A stretch of 64,000 bases of DNA from positions 158,801 to 222,800 of the forward strand of contig NC_002620.2 in NCBI RefSeq assembly GCF_000006685.1. The letters are read 5' to 3'. A program made the translations under genes and the position numbers. Below, one piece after another: positions 49,045 through 58,524 of the stretch. The first letter of the stretch is position 1. Each line of letters starts with the position of its first letter. The notes beneath the pieces were generated by a model. The model saw nothing but the letters and a program-made list of their open reading frames with translations, was not told the origin of the DNA and did no database searches. This DNA comes from Chlamydia muridarum str. Nigg. GTDB lineage: Bacteria > Chlamydiota > Chlamydiia > Chlamydiales > Chlamydiaceae.

Positions 49045-50847
49045 ATGTATTACACAGAAGAGAGTTTGGAGACTCTAAAGCATAGCATTGATATTGTCAG
49101 TGTTCTTGGAGAATACGTGCATTTAAAGCGTAGCGGGGCAGATTACAAAGCTTGCTGTCCTTTCCATGATGAGAAGACTCCTTCGTTTATCGTATATCCA
49201 ACAAGAGGGCATTACCATTGTTATGGATGTGGGGAACATGGGGATGCGATCAACTTTCTTATGAAGCAGCAGGGATATTCGTTTTCGGAAGCCGTGCTTT
49301 TCTTAGCTAAAAAATTTCATGTTGATCTTGTTATTAAAACAAAAACTAAAGAGTCTTCAGGTCAAGATTCTAAAGAATGTTTACGTCGCATTAACAAAGA
49401 AGCGGAACGATTTTTTCAATATTGTTTATTGTGTTTGCCGGAGGGAGGAGAGGCCTTGTCTTATTTATACAAGAGAGGGTTTTCTCTAGATACCATAGAC
49501 CGTTTCCAGATAGGTTATGCTCCAGAACAGAGAGTGTTTGTCCGAGCAATGGAGGAGCGGGGTATTTCTGTGAAACAGTTAGAGTGGGCAGGATATCTTT
49601 CTAAAGATTGGTTTTTGTTCGCTCAGAGGATCATGTTTCCTATTCAAGATTCTTTAGGCTATACCATTGGCTTTTCTTCTCGAAGATTTAAAGAAGGAGG
49701 AAAAGGAGGGAAGTACATTAACTCTCCAGAGACCCTTTTATTTAAGAAATCTCGAGTATTGTATGGGTTACAATTTTCTCGAAAACGAATAGCTAAAGAA
49801 AAAAGGGTGATTTTAGTTGAAGGTCAGGCCGACTGTTTGCAAATGATCGATTTTGGCTTCAATTGTACTTTGGCTGCTCAAGGGACTTCTTTCACCGAGA
49901 CCCATGTAAAGGAGCTGGTTAAATTAGGGGTATCTAAAGCCTATTTATTGTTTGATGGGGATGCTGCAGGAGAGAAGGCTTCTTTACGTGTTGGCGATCT
50001 TTGTCAGGTTGCAGGAATTGCAGTAATCGTTTGTCGTCTTCCTTCTGGGCAGGATCCTGATTCCTTTTTAATGCAAAGAGGGCCAGAAGAGTTACGTGAG
50101 TTACTGGATAGAGGGGAAGATTATCTTTCTTTTCTTGTCTGGCACAAAATTCGCTCCTACGAGCAGTTTACTCCTAGGGAAAAGGCCAGGGTAGTGGAGG
50201 AGGTTATTCAGCAGGTTCAGCATTGGGGAAGCCCCATTATGATTCATGAATATCTGAGACAATTAGCTTCTTTGGTTAAAGTCCCCGAGGCCGCAGTTTT
50301 GAGTTATCTGTCTTCCATTAAGTCTGCTACGGAGGACAAAGGCAAAAAGGCTGATGCGAAAGAAGTTTGCCCGGACCCTGAGGCTACTGCAGTAGCTTAT
50401 AAAGGGGGGAAAGCTTCAAAAAAAATTTCTCCTAGGATGATTTTAGAAGCTGATGTCATACGTTGTTTATTATTTGCTAAGCCTGAAGAGGAGTTCGTCC
50501 CAGCCACAGTGAGACATTATCTTTCTCCTGAGGAGTTTCATTGTATAGAGTACCGGTCTATATTTGTGATGGCAATGAATCATTACAACGAAAAGCATAT
50601 GTTGCCTTCTATGGACGATATGATGGCGCTGGTTTGGGGAACGGAAGCCATGACGCTTTTAGTAGATAGGAGGATAAATACTGAATTAATGCGGGACATT
50701 GTTGTTCAAGCAATCCAAAAATTATTAGACAAGCATTGGCGAGATCGAAAACGAAATTTCTGTCATCAGATGGGGAAAGAGTTAGATTCTTTACAAGAGT
50801 ATGTTCGTCTTTCTGAGGAGAGAATTAAGGTTTCTTTAGTTTCTTGA
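49045..50847 (+). CDS. dnaG: DNA primase
   Basis: 600 aa, normal length. It makes RNA primers for DNA replication. The CHC2 zinc finger is at about residues 33-66 (ACCPFHDEKTPSF, then YHCYGCGEHGD). The TOPRIM catalytic core has VILVEGQADCLQMIDFG and YLLFDGDAAGEKA near 255-310. The C-terminal third is the DnaB-binding region. It is divergent from mutS. A GATTGGGACTAG stretch precedes the ATG; the ribosome site is weak (GAGGA about 19 bases back). Confidence 0.96.
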   Translation: MYYTEESLETLKHSIDIVSVLGEYVHLKRSGADYKACCPFHDEKTPSFIVYPTRGHYHCYGCGEHGDAINFLMKQQGYSFSEAVLFLAKKFHVDLVIKTKTKESSGQDSKECLRRINKEAERFFQYCLLCLPEGGEALSYLYKRGFSLDTIDRFQIGYAPEQRVFVRAMEERGISVKQLEWAGYLSKDWFLFAQRIMFPIQDSLGYTIGFSSRRFKEGGKGGKYINSPETLLFKKSRVLYGLQFSRKRIAKEKRVILVEGQADCLQMIDFGFNCTLAAQGTSFTETHVKELVKLGVSKAYLLFDGDAAGEKASLRVGDLCQVAGIAVIVCRLPSGQDPDSFLMQRGPEELRELLDRGEDYLSFLVWHKIRSYEQFTPREKARVVEEVIQQVQHWGSPIMIHEYLRQLASLVKVPEAAVLSYLSSIKSATEDKGKKADAKEVCPDPEATAVAYKGGKASKKISPRMILEADVIRCLLFAKPEEEFVPATVRHYLSPEEFHCIEYRSIFVMAMNHYNEKHMLPSMDDMMALVWGTEAMTLLVDRRINTELMRDIVVQAIQKLLDKHWRDRKRNFCHQMGKELDSLQEYVRLSEERIKVSLVS

Positions 50848-50875
50848 TAAAGACTTTTAACCTGTTTTTAAAATG

Positions 50876-50903
50876 TTGATTGTTAGTTTGTTTTTATTAT
50901 AAA
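50876..50903 (+). promoter_or_regulatory. Promoter for the 92-residue exported protein
   Basis: TTGATT (50876-50881), a 16-base spacer and TATAAA (50898-50903), with the start codon about 30 bases after the predicted transcript start. Confidence 0.5.
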
Positions 50904-50938
50904 ATATTGGCCTGTTAACTATAAGTTTATTAGGTTTT

Positions 50939-51217
50939 ATGAGAAGTTTTCACTTTTTATTAACCGCGTTTACTTTCTCGTTGTTTTGTGGGGCAGCATT
51001 GACTGCATCGTCTCCCAAAGCTTTAAGTTTTATGGCGTCAGAGGCAGTAGGGATGGCTGTGGTTCCTCCGTCTTCTGTAACTTCGTTACTGGATTCTGCT
51101 CACGAAGTCGTTAAAAGTGCTGGGTTAGGATACGGTTCCACCTGCATTTTAAATGAATTACAAAATTTACAGAGTCAGGAACTAGAAGGGTTGCTGGCTT
51201 CTCAAGAGAGAATATAA
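50939..51217 (+). CDS. Small exported protein of unknown function
   Basis: 92 aa. A clear signal peptide (MRSFHFLLTAFTFSLFCGAALTA, split here at its cleavage region near residue 23) is followed by about 69 mature residues with one cysteine (Cys68) and a helical, Gln/Glu-rich end. It has its own probable promoter. There is no known domain. It corresponds by position to a small gene after dnaG in C. trachomatis. It lies just ahead of the other exported protein, with no terminator between them. Confidence 0.75.
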   Translation: MRSFHFLLTAFTFSLFCGAALTASSPKALSFMASEAVGMAVVPPSSVTSLLDSAHEVVKSAGLGYGSTCILNELQNLQSQELEGLLASQERI

Positions 51218-51340
51218 TTTCCTATTCCTAATTTCCAAAAGGAAGGCTTCTCTCTTAGTTTATTTAAGCAGCTATTTTTGTCGTATTGTGATAGCCTTGA
51301 TCGAAAAAATTTTTTGTTTGAGTAGAAGAGGAGCTTTCTT

Positions 51341-51835
51341 ATGAGATTCTTGTTAGCCTTATTCTCGTTGATACTGGTTCTTCCTACAACTGAAGCATTC
51401 TCACAAGAAGAGCGTCAGTGTCCACAAGAGGTAGAGGAAGACTCGCGTGGGAAGGGGAAAGATACTTGTGTATTTTATAGTTATGAGCAAGCTTTACGGC
51501 ATGCAAGAGAACACGATAAGCTGACCTTAGTTGTGTTATTAGATCGTTCCGAAGGGTTTTCTTTCGAGCTTCTTTATGAAGTGGCTTCCTCTATGGAGGA
51601 CTCTTTGTTAGCAGAGTTTGCCGATTTTGTTGTTCTTGCTAGAACTGGGGTCGTCCCGCTTATCTATCCTCCTATTCAGGATCCTATGATTGGGGAGATT
51701 ACAGCCTTTTTGGCGGCATTCCCTGATCAAGAGTTTCCAGAACAGCCTGCGATTATTACAATAGCTGTTGGGGATACCTCTGCAGAAATTATGGATATCA
51801 CGTTGATTCCTCAAGTGTCTGAAGATATCAAGTAA
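51341..51835 (+). CDS. Exported thioredoxin-like protein lacking active-site cysteines (CT795-like)
   Basis: 164 aa. A signal peptide (residues 1-20, cleavage near EAFS) is followed by a domain laid out like the 36216 protein: YSYEQALRHAREHDKLTLVVL parallels MSYQDALNKAQKEGKFVALFF, but the GSDWCVWC site is replaced by DRSEGFSF, with no cysteine. The mature protein has only Cys27 and Cys43, outside the motif. I recall the C. trachomatis counterpart, CT795, being an immunodominant protein secreted into the host cell cytosol. The fold relationship is my reading of the alignment. It ends in a strong shared terminator. Confidence 0.82.
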   Translation: MRFLLALFSLILVLPTTEAFSQEERQCPQEVEEDSRGKGKDTCVFYSYEQALRHAREHDKLTLVVLLDRSEGFSFELLYEVASSMEDSLLAEFADFVVLARTGVVPLIYPPIQDPMIGEITAFLAAFPDQEFPEQPAIITIAVGDTSAEIMDITLIPQVSEDIK

Positions 51836-51850
51836 ACATTAAAAATCATG

Positions 51851-51885
51851 AAAAAGCCCTCTCTTGACTAGAGAGGGCTTTTTTT
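51851..51885. terminator. Bidirectional intrinsic terminator
   Basis: AAAAAGCCCTCTC and GAGAGGGCTTTTTTT flank a 7-base loop. It has A run and T run on opposite sides, so it works for the plus-strand gene and for convergent glyQS. Confidence 0.93.
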
Positions 51886-51909
51886 GTCCGTAAAGTACTT
51901 TTTCGTATT

Positions 51910-54900
51910 TTACAGAGCATCCCAAGCATAGAATCCAAAACATTTTTGAGTTGCTACTAACAACGCAATGCGTTGGTTGCGGATGTTTTCATCGTCATCA
52001 GCAATGCGTACAGAGTCTAAAAAGAGCGCGGTGCTTTGAGATAAATCTTCTAACTGGAGTAGATATTCTCGAGAGCTAATTGGAAGAGAAGTTGTCGCTT
52101 CTTTAAATCGCTCCAAAGCTTGCTTGAACAACATGTCCTCTGAAGTTATGAGAGAGAATATTTGTTCTGTAACAGAGAAAGATAGAGAAGCTAGAATTTT
52201 CTTTAATCGATTGTGTGTCGATGCAATAGTTTCCAATGTCTGTGTGTTTTGCAGTTCTTGGATAGACCGAGCGCTATTGATGATAGTTAAAGGATTTTTT
52301 GGACAATTTTCAGTGAGAACTGCAGCAATAACCTCTTTAGCAAATCCTAGAGATGATAAAATTGTTTTTAATCGTCCCCAAACAAAAGAACAGAGTTTGT
52401 TTAAAACATCCTCAGGAGACCATACCGTATTCGGAATAGTAGTAGGGAAATGTCGAACAAGACGAGAAAATAGATCTTCTATGTCTACAGAGCTCTGTGT
52501 TGTATAGAGCAGGGTGAGAAGCTCTAGTGATTGTCGTCGCAAAGCGTAAGGGTCATGGGAGGATGTGGGGAGTAGTCCTAGGATGAAGCAAGAGAGAAGA
52601 TTGTCTACTCGATCGAGGATGCTTAATAAAGCGCCTGTTGTAGAGACACTTGATCCTAGGGTAATGTGTTGGAGGTGTTCTCCAACAGCAATCGCAGCAG
52701 CTTTAGATAAAGCAGCGTTCTGCAAATAATATCTACCCATGATTCCTTGTAATTCAGGGAATTCATTGACTACAGCAGATACGAGGTCTGCTTTGCAGTA
52801 ATGAACAGCGGTGTCAATGTCTTCTTTAGGACATAAAGGAAGAAGGGGATAGGTCTCTTCTAAGTGTAATTTCAATCGTGCGGTTTTATCAGCTAAACTA
52901 CCTAAAGCATCAAAGTACGTTACAGATTTCAATTTTTCTACGAAAGAGTCTAAAGAAGTAAGAAGGTCTTGTTTAAACAAGAAGTTCCCGTCGGTAAGAC
53001 GTGGAGCCAAGGCTTTTTCATTCCCTTCAATAATGGTATCAGTAGGAGAGTTATCGCAAACGATTAAAAATCGGTTGGTGATCTCTCCTTGCAAGTTCTG
53101 TGTTGGGAAATAGCGTTGGTGATTAATCATTTCTGCTATTAAGAGCTCTTTGGGTAGAGAGCAAAAATCAGGATTAAACTGGGCACAGATTACAAACGGA
53201 TGTTCTGTTAAGAAGACGGTTTCTTCTATAAGATGTTCCGGAGCTATAGCAACAGTTTGATCTCCTGTTAGATTTTGCAGTCCTTGTTCAATGATCGATC
53301 GGCGTTCTTTTTGGGAAACAATGACACAGGCATCTCGCAAAATATCAATGTATTCTTTGCTGGATGGGATGGTCAACTGACGGTTGTCCAATTGTCGATG
53401 TCCCCAAGAAATATTCCCTGATGAAACGAATCCTAGAGATATAGGAAGCACCTGATCTCCATACAGAGCAACTAACCAGCGAATAGGACGAGCATATTCT
53501 ACCCCTCCATTATCCCAGGTCATTTTTTTAGGGAAGCGCATAGATCGAATCAATAGAGGAAGCTCATTTACAAGAATCGCTGCAGTCTCTATACGCTCTT
53601 CTGGGATAACAAGGAATAGATAATCAGTTCCTTTAATGGAACGAACTCGGCAGATCGTGGAAGACTGATCTAAGGCACTTCGATGGGAAATGGATAATCC
53701 ATGAGAGGCAAAAAACTGCTCTCCTTGAGAGGATACGGAGCCATCTTCCTCAAACAAAAGGGAAAGAGGAGGTCCTTTTTTCTCTGCTTCTGGGCGAATC
53801 GTTAGGTGGCTCAGGCCTTGTATACGTAATGCTAGTCGTCGAGGAGTTCCGAGTACTTCTAGATTGTTATAGGAGATGTTATGGTCAGCAAGAAGTTTTT
53901 TAGCTAGTGATTCTAATTGCTGAATTCCAGTAGGAACAAAGGCTGCTGGGAGTTCTTCACTTCCAATTTCAAGTAAGAAGTCTTCGTCTTGGCAAATATG
54001 AGGGATTTGTTTAGCCGTTACTGTTGGAGTAGAAGGAATTGTTTTAAGAAGAGGAAATCCTAGCGACTCTCTCCATATTACGTATTTATCTGCAACAGCA
54101 CGGGCTAATTGACGGATTTTAGTGATATATCGGGTGCGTTCGGTTACAGAAATCACCCCTCGGGAATCGAGCATATTAAATGCATGAGAGGCTTTAATGA
54201 CAAAATCATAAGCAGGGAGAGGGAGTCCTTTGTCTAGCGTAGCTAAAGCTTCCGCCGCGAAGTCTTCAAAATGTTTTAACCACATAGAAGTATTTGCGGT
54301 TTCAAAATTGTATTGACTCCAGGCCTGCTCTGCATGTTGTGTAATATCTCCATAGGTTAAGGAATCATTCCACATGACATCATAGACAGAGTTTTTTTTC
54401 TGGAGATACATTGCGATACGCTCAACGCCATACGTAATTTCCCCGCTAATTGCCTCTAGAGGCTTGCTTCCTACTGCTTGGAAATAGGTGAGCTGTGTAA
54501 TTTCCATGCCATTTAACCATACTTCCCATCCTAGTCCCCAAGCTCCAATAGTTGGATTTTCCCAGTCGTCGTGGACAAAACGAATGTCATGGTCAACTAA
54601 ATTTAATCCGATGACTTTGAGCGATTCCAAATAAAGAGAAAGGAAATTTTCGGGAACGGGCTTGAGGATCACTTGTAATTGGTGGTATTTCTGCAAGCGA
54701 TTAGGATGCTGCCCATAACGGCCATCTTGTGGACGTCGAGAAGGTTCAATATAAGCTGTTTTAAAAGGCTCTGGTCCTAATGCCTGAAGAAAGGTCGCTG
54801 GGTTAAATGTCCCCGCCCCAACTTCCAAATCATATCCTTGATGAATGATGCAGCCTTGTTCGCTCCAAAAACGTAAAATAGCCGCCATCATGTCTTGAAG

Positions 54901-54921
54901 AGTTAAAGGTTGTGAGGACAT
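51910..54921 (-). CDS. glyQS: Glycyl-tRNA synthetase, fused alpha and beta chains
   Basis: 1003 aa. Most bacteria make alpha2-beta2 GlyRS from glyQ and glyS; here both are in one chain. Residues about 1-290 are the alpha chain (RFWSEQGCIIHQGYDLEVGA, and KYHQLQVILKP for class II motif 2). From about residue 312 the beta chain begins (LLEIGSEELPAAFVP) and ends with an anticodon-binding domain. The start is ATG 54921 (MSSQPLTLQD), with AGGAG 6 bases before it; a longer frame from 54972 is unlikely. Fusion is typical of chlamydiae and reduces the risk of unbalanced subunits. Confidence 0.96.
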   Translation of the reverse strand: MSSQPLTLQDMMAAILRFWSEQGCIIHQGYDLEVGAGTFNPATFLQALGPEPFKTAYIEPSRRPQDGRYGQHPNRLQKYHQLQVILKPVPENFLSLYLESLKVIGLNLVDHDIRFVHDDWENPTIGAWGLGWEVWLNGMEITQLTYFQAVGSKPLEAISGEITYGVERIAMYLQKKNSVYDVMWNDSLTYGDITQHAEQAWSQYNFETANTSMWLKHFEDFAAEALATLDKGLPLPAYDFVIKASHAFNMLDSRGVISVTERTRYITKIRQLARAVADKYVIWRESLGFPLLKTIPSTPTVTAKQIPHICQDEDFLLEIGSEELPAAFVPTGIQQLESLAKKLLADHNISYNNLEVLGTPRRLALRIQGLSHLTIRPEAEKKGPPLSLLFEEDGSVSSQGEQFFASHGLSISHRSALDQSSTICRVRSIKGTDYLFLVIPEERIETAAILVNELPLLIRSMRFPKKMTWDNGGVEYARPIRWLVALYGDQVLPISLGFVSSGNISWGHRQLDNRQLTIPSSKEYIDILRDACVIVSQKERRSIIEQGLQNLTGDQTVAIAPEHLIEETVFLTEHPFVICAQFNPDFCSLPKELLIAEMINHQRYFPTQNLQGEITNRFLIVCDNSPTDTIIEGNEKALAPRLTDGNFLFKQDLLTSLDSFVEKLKSVTYFDALGSLADKTARLKLHLEETYPLLPLCPKEDIDTAVHYCKADLVSAVVNEFPELQGIMGRYYLQNAALSKAAAIAVGEHLQHITLGSSVSTTGALLSILDRVDNLLSCFILGLLPTSSHDPYALRRQSLELLTLLYTTQSSVDIEDLFSRLVRHFPTTIPNTVWSPEDVLNKLCSFVWGRLKTILSSLGFAKEVIAAVLTENCPKNPLTIINSARSIQELQNTQTLETIASTHNRLKKILASLSFSVTEQIFSLITSEDMLFKQALERFKEATTSLPISSREYLLQLEDLSQSTALFLDSVRIADDDENIRNQRIALLVATQKCFGFYAWDAL

Positions 54922-55359
54922 AAAAACTCCTGGATGTCTGAGAAAAGGAATCACTTTACGTACATGGAACAAGGCTGAAATAGAGGCTAAGTTCCACAGG
55001 GATTAAGGAATATCTAGCATTCCTAGAGGAACATACTAGTGGAAGCTATATTAATTGAACAAGGCGAGAAATATCCTGTTGATGAGGAGAGCACAGTCTT
55101 ATTAATGAGTTGTACTGTTGATAGGTTTTTTGAAAGTTTTATGGGATCCTATTTATTCTGAATTCCTGACTGGAAAAACTAGCGATAAATTCTAGAAATG
55201 CTAAGAATGAGAGAACTAAGCAAGTGAGCGTTCTCGAGAGAAGTTTTACCATTTTACAGAGGGATGGTACGAAAGAGTCTGATTAGTATGTGCGTGGCGC
55301 TGACTTTTTCAAACGGGCGCGAAACTTGGGTATTCAAAGAAAGATTTCCAGGGGAACAG
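54922..55359. other. 438-base region between glyQS and pgsA
   Basis: It holds the divergent promoters of both genes and one possible small ORF (listed separately). No tRNA or T-box-like structure is recognised. Confidence 0.5.
55039..55161 (+). CDS. Possible small ORF of 40 codons between glyQS and pgsA
   Basis: GTG at 55039 has AGAGGA at 55025-55030. The frame reads MEAILIEQGEKYPVDEES and continues to Phe before TGA at 55159-55161. It is acidic and ends in a hydrophobic stretch. I recognise no family. The ribosome site spacing (8 bases) and uninterrupted frame make it plausible, but a 40-codon GTG frame in AT-rich DNA can arise by chance. Confidence 0.3.
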   Translation: MEAILIEQGEKYPVDEESTVLLMSCTVDRFFESFMGSYLF

Positions 55360-55968
55360 ATGAGCGTGAGTTTACCGAACTACCTGACATTTTTTCGTCT
55401 ATTCATCACACCAATTTTTATGATTTTGTATTTGAAGGGAAAATGGTTTGGGTTATCTGCTACAGTTTTGCCGTATGTTTTACTATTTTTGCTTATCATA
55501 GCTGAGATTACAGATGCTGTGGATGGGTATATTGCGAGAAAATTCTCTCAAGTCACAGACCTAGGGAAGCTTCTAGATCCTATGGCAGATAGTGTATACC
55601 GCATTTCATTGTATCTAACGTTTACGCAACCCCCAGTAAATCTCCCTCTCATACTTGTTTTCATTTTTTTAGCTAGAGATTCTGTGACGAGTACATTGCG
55701 TATGTTATGTGCTAGTAGGGGGCAGGTGTTAGCTGCTAGGACAAGCGGGAAGTTAAAGGCAATTCTTCAAGCTATCAGTTTCTTTTTAATTATTTTTGCT
55801 ATGTTCTTTTGCGCAAAAGGAATCATCTCCACGGATGATTTGGAGTTTTTTGCCACGATCACAGTTTCTTTGGTAGCTTTTTACTCTGTCTGCTCTGGAG
55901 TTGAGTATATTTGGGTAAATAAGAGCCATTTATTGCAGAAGAATGACTCGCCAGATGGCGAGTCATAG
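55360..55968 (+). CDS. pgsA: CDP-alcohol phosphatidyltransferase (phosphatidylglycerophosphate synthase type)
   Basis: 202 aa integral membrane enzyme. The CDP-OH-P motif DX2DGX2ARX8GX3DX3D is complete in DAVDGYIARKF, then DLGKLLDPMAD. It transfers a phosphatidyl group from CDP-diacylglycerol, most likely to glycerol-3-phosphate for phosphatidylglycerol. The ATG at 55360 is chosen because AGGGG lies 6 bases before it; the frame is open 32 codons earlier. It ends at a hairpin and nearly touches convergent glgA. Confidence 0.9.
   Translation: MSVSLPNYLTFFRLFITPIFMILYLKGKWFGLSATVLPYVLLFLLIIAEITDAVDGYIARKFSQVTDLGKLLDPMADSVYRISLYLTFTQPPVNLPLILVFIFLARDSVTSTLRMLCASRGQVLAARTSGKLKAILQAISFFLIIFAMFFCAKGIISTDDLEFFATITVSLVAFYSVCSGVEYIWVNKSHLLQKNDSPDGES
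55943..55965. repeat. 11-base perfect inverted repeat at the end of pgsA
   Basis: ATGACTCGCCA and TGGCGAGTCAT lie in the last codons of pgsA, 9 bases before the end of convergent glgA. No T run follows on the plus strand; TTCTTCT follows on the minus strand. It is probably a weak transcription stop for glgA. Confidence 0.55.
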
Positions 55969-55973
55969 GGGAT

Positions 55974-57398
55974 TTATTGTTGATAAATTTCTAAATATTT
56001 ATTGGCTGCAGTTTCTAAGTCCGAAGAAAACTCTAAGCAAGAGCGAACAATCTGTTGCCACTTATCTTGGTCGTCTCGGTAGGTGGCAATCGCTTTTGAA
56101 AGCATATTTCGAAACTCGTGGAAATCATGAGGGTTAGAGAAAGAGAATCCATTTACTCCATCTGTTACGGTGTCAGCCAGACCTCCTGTAGCTCTTACTA
56201 CGGGGACGGTCCCATAGCGCATGCCAATCATTTGGGTGAGTCCGCATGGTTCAAACATAGAGGGAATGCAGATCATATCTGCTGCAGCAAAAATTTGCCG
56301 TGCTAGTACATCGCTATAGGTTAAAAGAATCCGCACGTTAGGGGAGTCTGCTAAAGATTCTTGAAGATTAGAAAATTCTTTATGTATCTGGCCTCCATAG
56401 CAGGTGCCTATAATGATCAGGGTATAGGCGTTTTCTAGTGCATGAAGAATTGCTTGCTTCATAAATTCTGGGCCTTTTTGCTCAGCAATTCTAGAAATGA
56501 TGCACATGCAGGGGGATTTGTCTAAAGACAGTCCTAACGTTTCGTACAGAGCTTTTTTATTTTCCGCTTTTGCTTCGAAGAAAGCTTTAGGATCCTCGAA
56601 AAGGACTTTACTATAGTTCTTAGCTAAATGGGGGTCTGTTTCAGGGTCCAAAATCGTATAGTCTATTCCATTCAGGATCCCTTTAAGATGATGTTGTCTA
56701 GCGGTAATGGCGTCATGAATTTCATAGTCCGAATAGTCTTGAAGGATTTCTTTGGCATATGTAGGAGAAACTGTAGTCACAAAGTCCGAACAGTATAAAG
56801 CTCCTTTTAATAAGACGCAGGTTTGTGGATCGCGAAATAGTTGATAGTGGCTCAAGTAAAATTCGTTCAAAGAAGACGCTTCTAATACTTCTCGTGTTGT
56901 ATATCCCCGATAGCCAAAATTATGTAAGGTAAGCACGATTTTTTGTAGCTGGGGGCAAGGCTGTTGTTTGAGTAACCCTGCGACTAATCCAACATGCCAA
57001 TCATGCAGGTGAACAATGTCTGCTCCTTCTTTTTGAATGTAAGCAGCAGCAGCAGCAGAAAAAGCACAAAAACGAAAAGCATCATCGTTTGTATAGATCG
57101 TTTCTGCTTCTTCAAATAGTTCTGGCTGCGAGTCTAATTTGAGTAGAGTTACTTTGATTCCTTCATAAAAATAAGAGAAGGCTGTTGCTTCTTGTTCTCC
57201 GGCAAAAAAATAAGGGATTTTTTGAGTTGCGAAAAGATCCTGCTCGTGGAGCGAAGTGAATAATTTGGGATATAAAGGGATAACGACTTCTGTTGTATGA
57301 TTGACGGCTAAAGCTTTTGCTAGTCCGTATAGTGCGTCTCCTAAGCCACCGGCTTTGATTACCGGAGCAAATTCGATAGCTGTGTGAGTAATTTTCAT
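55974..57398 (-). CDS. glgA: Glycogen synthase
   Basis: 474 aa GT5 glycosyltransferase that extends glycogen from ADP-glucose (chlamydiae also use host UDP-glucose). The donor-binding KAGGLGD motif is at residues 15-21, VHLHDWHVGL near 130, and MFEPCGLTQMIGMRYG with the catalytic-site glutamate near 380. A signature of the C. trachomatis lineage's glycogen-filled inclusion. Convergent with pgsA; the upstream region leads to tRNA-Gln. Confidence 0.96.
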   Translation of the reverse strand: MKITHTAIEFAPVIKAGGLGDALYGLAKALAVNHTTEVVIPLYPKLFTSLHEQDLFATQKIPYFFAGEQEATAFSYFYEGIKVTLLKLDSQPELFEEAETIYTNDDAFRFCAFSAAAAAYIQKEGADIVHLHDWHVGLVAGLLKQQPCPQLQKIVLTLHNFGYRGYTTREVLEASSLNEFYLSHYQLFRDPQTCVLLKGALYCSDFVTTVSPTYAKEILQDYSDYEIHDAITARQHHLKGILNGIDYTILDPETDPHLAKNYSKVLFEDPKAFFEAKAENKKALYETLGLSLDKSPCMCIISRIAEQKGPEFMKQAILHALENAYTLIIIGTCYGGQIHKEFSNLQESLADSPNVRILLTYSDVLARQIFAAADMICIPSMFEPCGLTQMIGMRYGTVPVVRATGGLADTVTDGVNGFSFSNPHDFHEFRNMLSKAIATYRDDQDKWQQIVRSCLEFSSDLETAANKYLEIYQQ

Positions 57399-57591
57399 TA
57401 GTAATTTTATTTTTAGTTAAATAAACTGTTAGTTATTTTATTTATAAAAAATAATCAAGTTGTTTTTGTTTCAATTAATTATTTTTCTAGGAATCTCCCT
57501 TGTTGCCCCTCTTTCTATAGAAAGTTTTCTCTAAATCTAAAAAACTTTGGTTTTTGAGAATTTTTACTATCGATAAAAAGGTCTCATAGTA

Positions 57592-57597
57592 TATACT
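57592..57597 (+). promoter_or_regulatory. Candidate -10 box of tRNA-Gln
   Basis: TATACT lies 14 bases before the tRNA 5' end, at the right distance for transcript start. The -35 position (ATCGAT region) is a poor match. Confidence 0.4.
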
Positions 57598-57610
57598 CGG
57601 ACTCTTCCGT

Positions 57611-57682
57611 TGGGGTGTGGCCAAGCGGTAAGGCAGCGGTTTTTGGTACCGCGCATCGGAGGTTCGAATCCTTCCACCCCAG
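57611..57682 (+). tRNA. tRNA-Gln (anticodon TTG)
   Basis: A 72-base cloverleaf: acceptor TGGGGTG pairs with CACCCCA, anticodon stem GCGGT/ACCGC, loop TTTTGGT with anticodon TTG, and T arm GGAGG-TTCGAAT-CCTTC. CCA is not encoded. In C. trachomatis tRNA-Gln lies at this position, before the L25 gene. Confidence 0.96.
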
Positions 57683-57959
57683 AATTGTCTTTTATTCCCC
57701 CCTAGATCTAGTTTAGTATAGTTTTCTCAATTTAGAGAAGATTCTCGATTGGGGCTATCCAAGGGAACAGAAGGCTTGATAATAATCAGAGGCTGTAAGT
57801 ACCATGGTAGGCGCTTGCTCAAAGAAGATTTCTTTGTATGTGCCGTTTTTAGGCCTTCTGGTATAGCGCATAGGACCGTTTATCCGGTTGAGGGAAAAGA
57901 AAAGCCCCTAAGGTCTTTTCAAAGGCCTTTGAGCTCAAGGTAATGGAGAATAGCATTTT

Positions 57960-58517
57960 ATGGAACTCGTAGTTCAAAGTCGTGAGACTGATAAGAAGTC
58001 TGTTATTAAAAAAATTCGTCAGCAGGGTGGAATTCCAGCTGTTCTTTATTCCGGGGGAAAGAGCCTAGCTAATGTTGTTATTGATGCCCGTGTTTTCAAC
58101 AAGTTTCTTTCTACTTTGGAAAGTGGTGCTTTAGCTTCTACAGTTTTCACTCTTTCTTATGAAGGCCGAGAGATCAAGGCTTTAGTAAAGGATATTCAGT
58201 ATCATGTAACGACTTATGATGTCATCCATCTTGATTTTGAAGAGTTAGTTGAAGATCGAGAAGTTCGTTTGAATATTCCTATTCGCTGCATCAACACTGT
58301 AGACTGTGTTGGGGTTAAGTTAGGGGGATCTTTAAGACAAGTAATTCGCTATATGCGTGTTGTATGTAAGCCAAAAGATATTGTTCCATTTTTGGAATTA
58401 GATGTTCAGTCTTTAGGGCTTTCTCAGACTTTAAAATTATCGGATATCCGTATTCCTGAGGGAATTAAACCTGTTACTCCGCTTAAAGAAGTTGCTGTAA
58501 CAGTGGCTCGACGATAA
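57960..58517 (+). CDS. rplY: 50S ribosomal protein L25 (CTC/TL5 long form)
   Basis: 185 aa. The N-terminal ~90 residues are the 5S-rRNA-binding L25 domain ([11 protein letters not shown], then [11 protein letters not shown]). The C-terminal ~90 residues are the TL5/CTC beta extension. It binds 5S rRNA in the central protuberance. GGAG lies 11 bases before ATG. It is followed 7 bases later by pth. The 277 bases between tRNA-Gln and this gene hold only AT-rich leader sequence with no convincing second gene. Confidence 0.94.
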   Translation: MELVVQSRETDKKSVIKKIRQQGGIPAVLYSGGKSLANVVIDARVFNKFLSTLESGALASTVFTLSYEGREIKALVKDIQYHVTTYDVIHLDFEELVEDREVRLNIPIRCINTVDCVGVKLGGSLRQVIRYMRVVCKPKDIVPFLELDVQSLGLSQTLKLSDIRIPEGIKPVTPLKEVAVTVARR

Positions 58518-58524
58518 GATTATC

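Noticed and set aside
54922..54972. N-terminal extension of GlyQS from ATG 54972
   Set aside because: The ATG at 54921 has a strong AGGAG ribosome site and gives the normal alpha-chain N-terminus.
57749..57943. A 64-codon plus-strand frame between tRNA-Gln and rplY
   Set aside because: No ribosome site and no protein-like composition; more likely the rplY leader.
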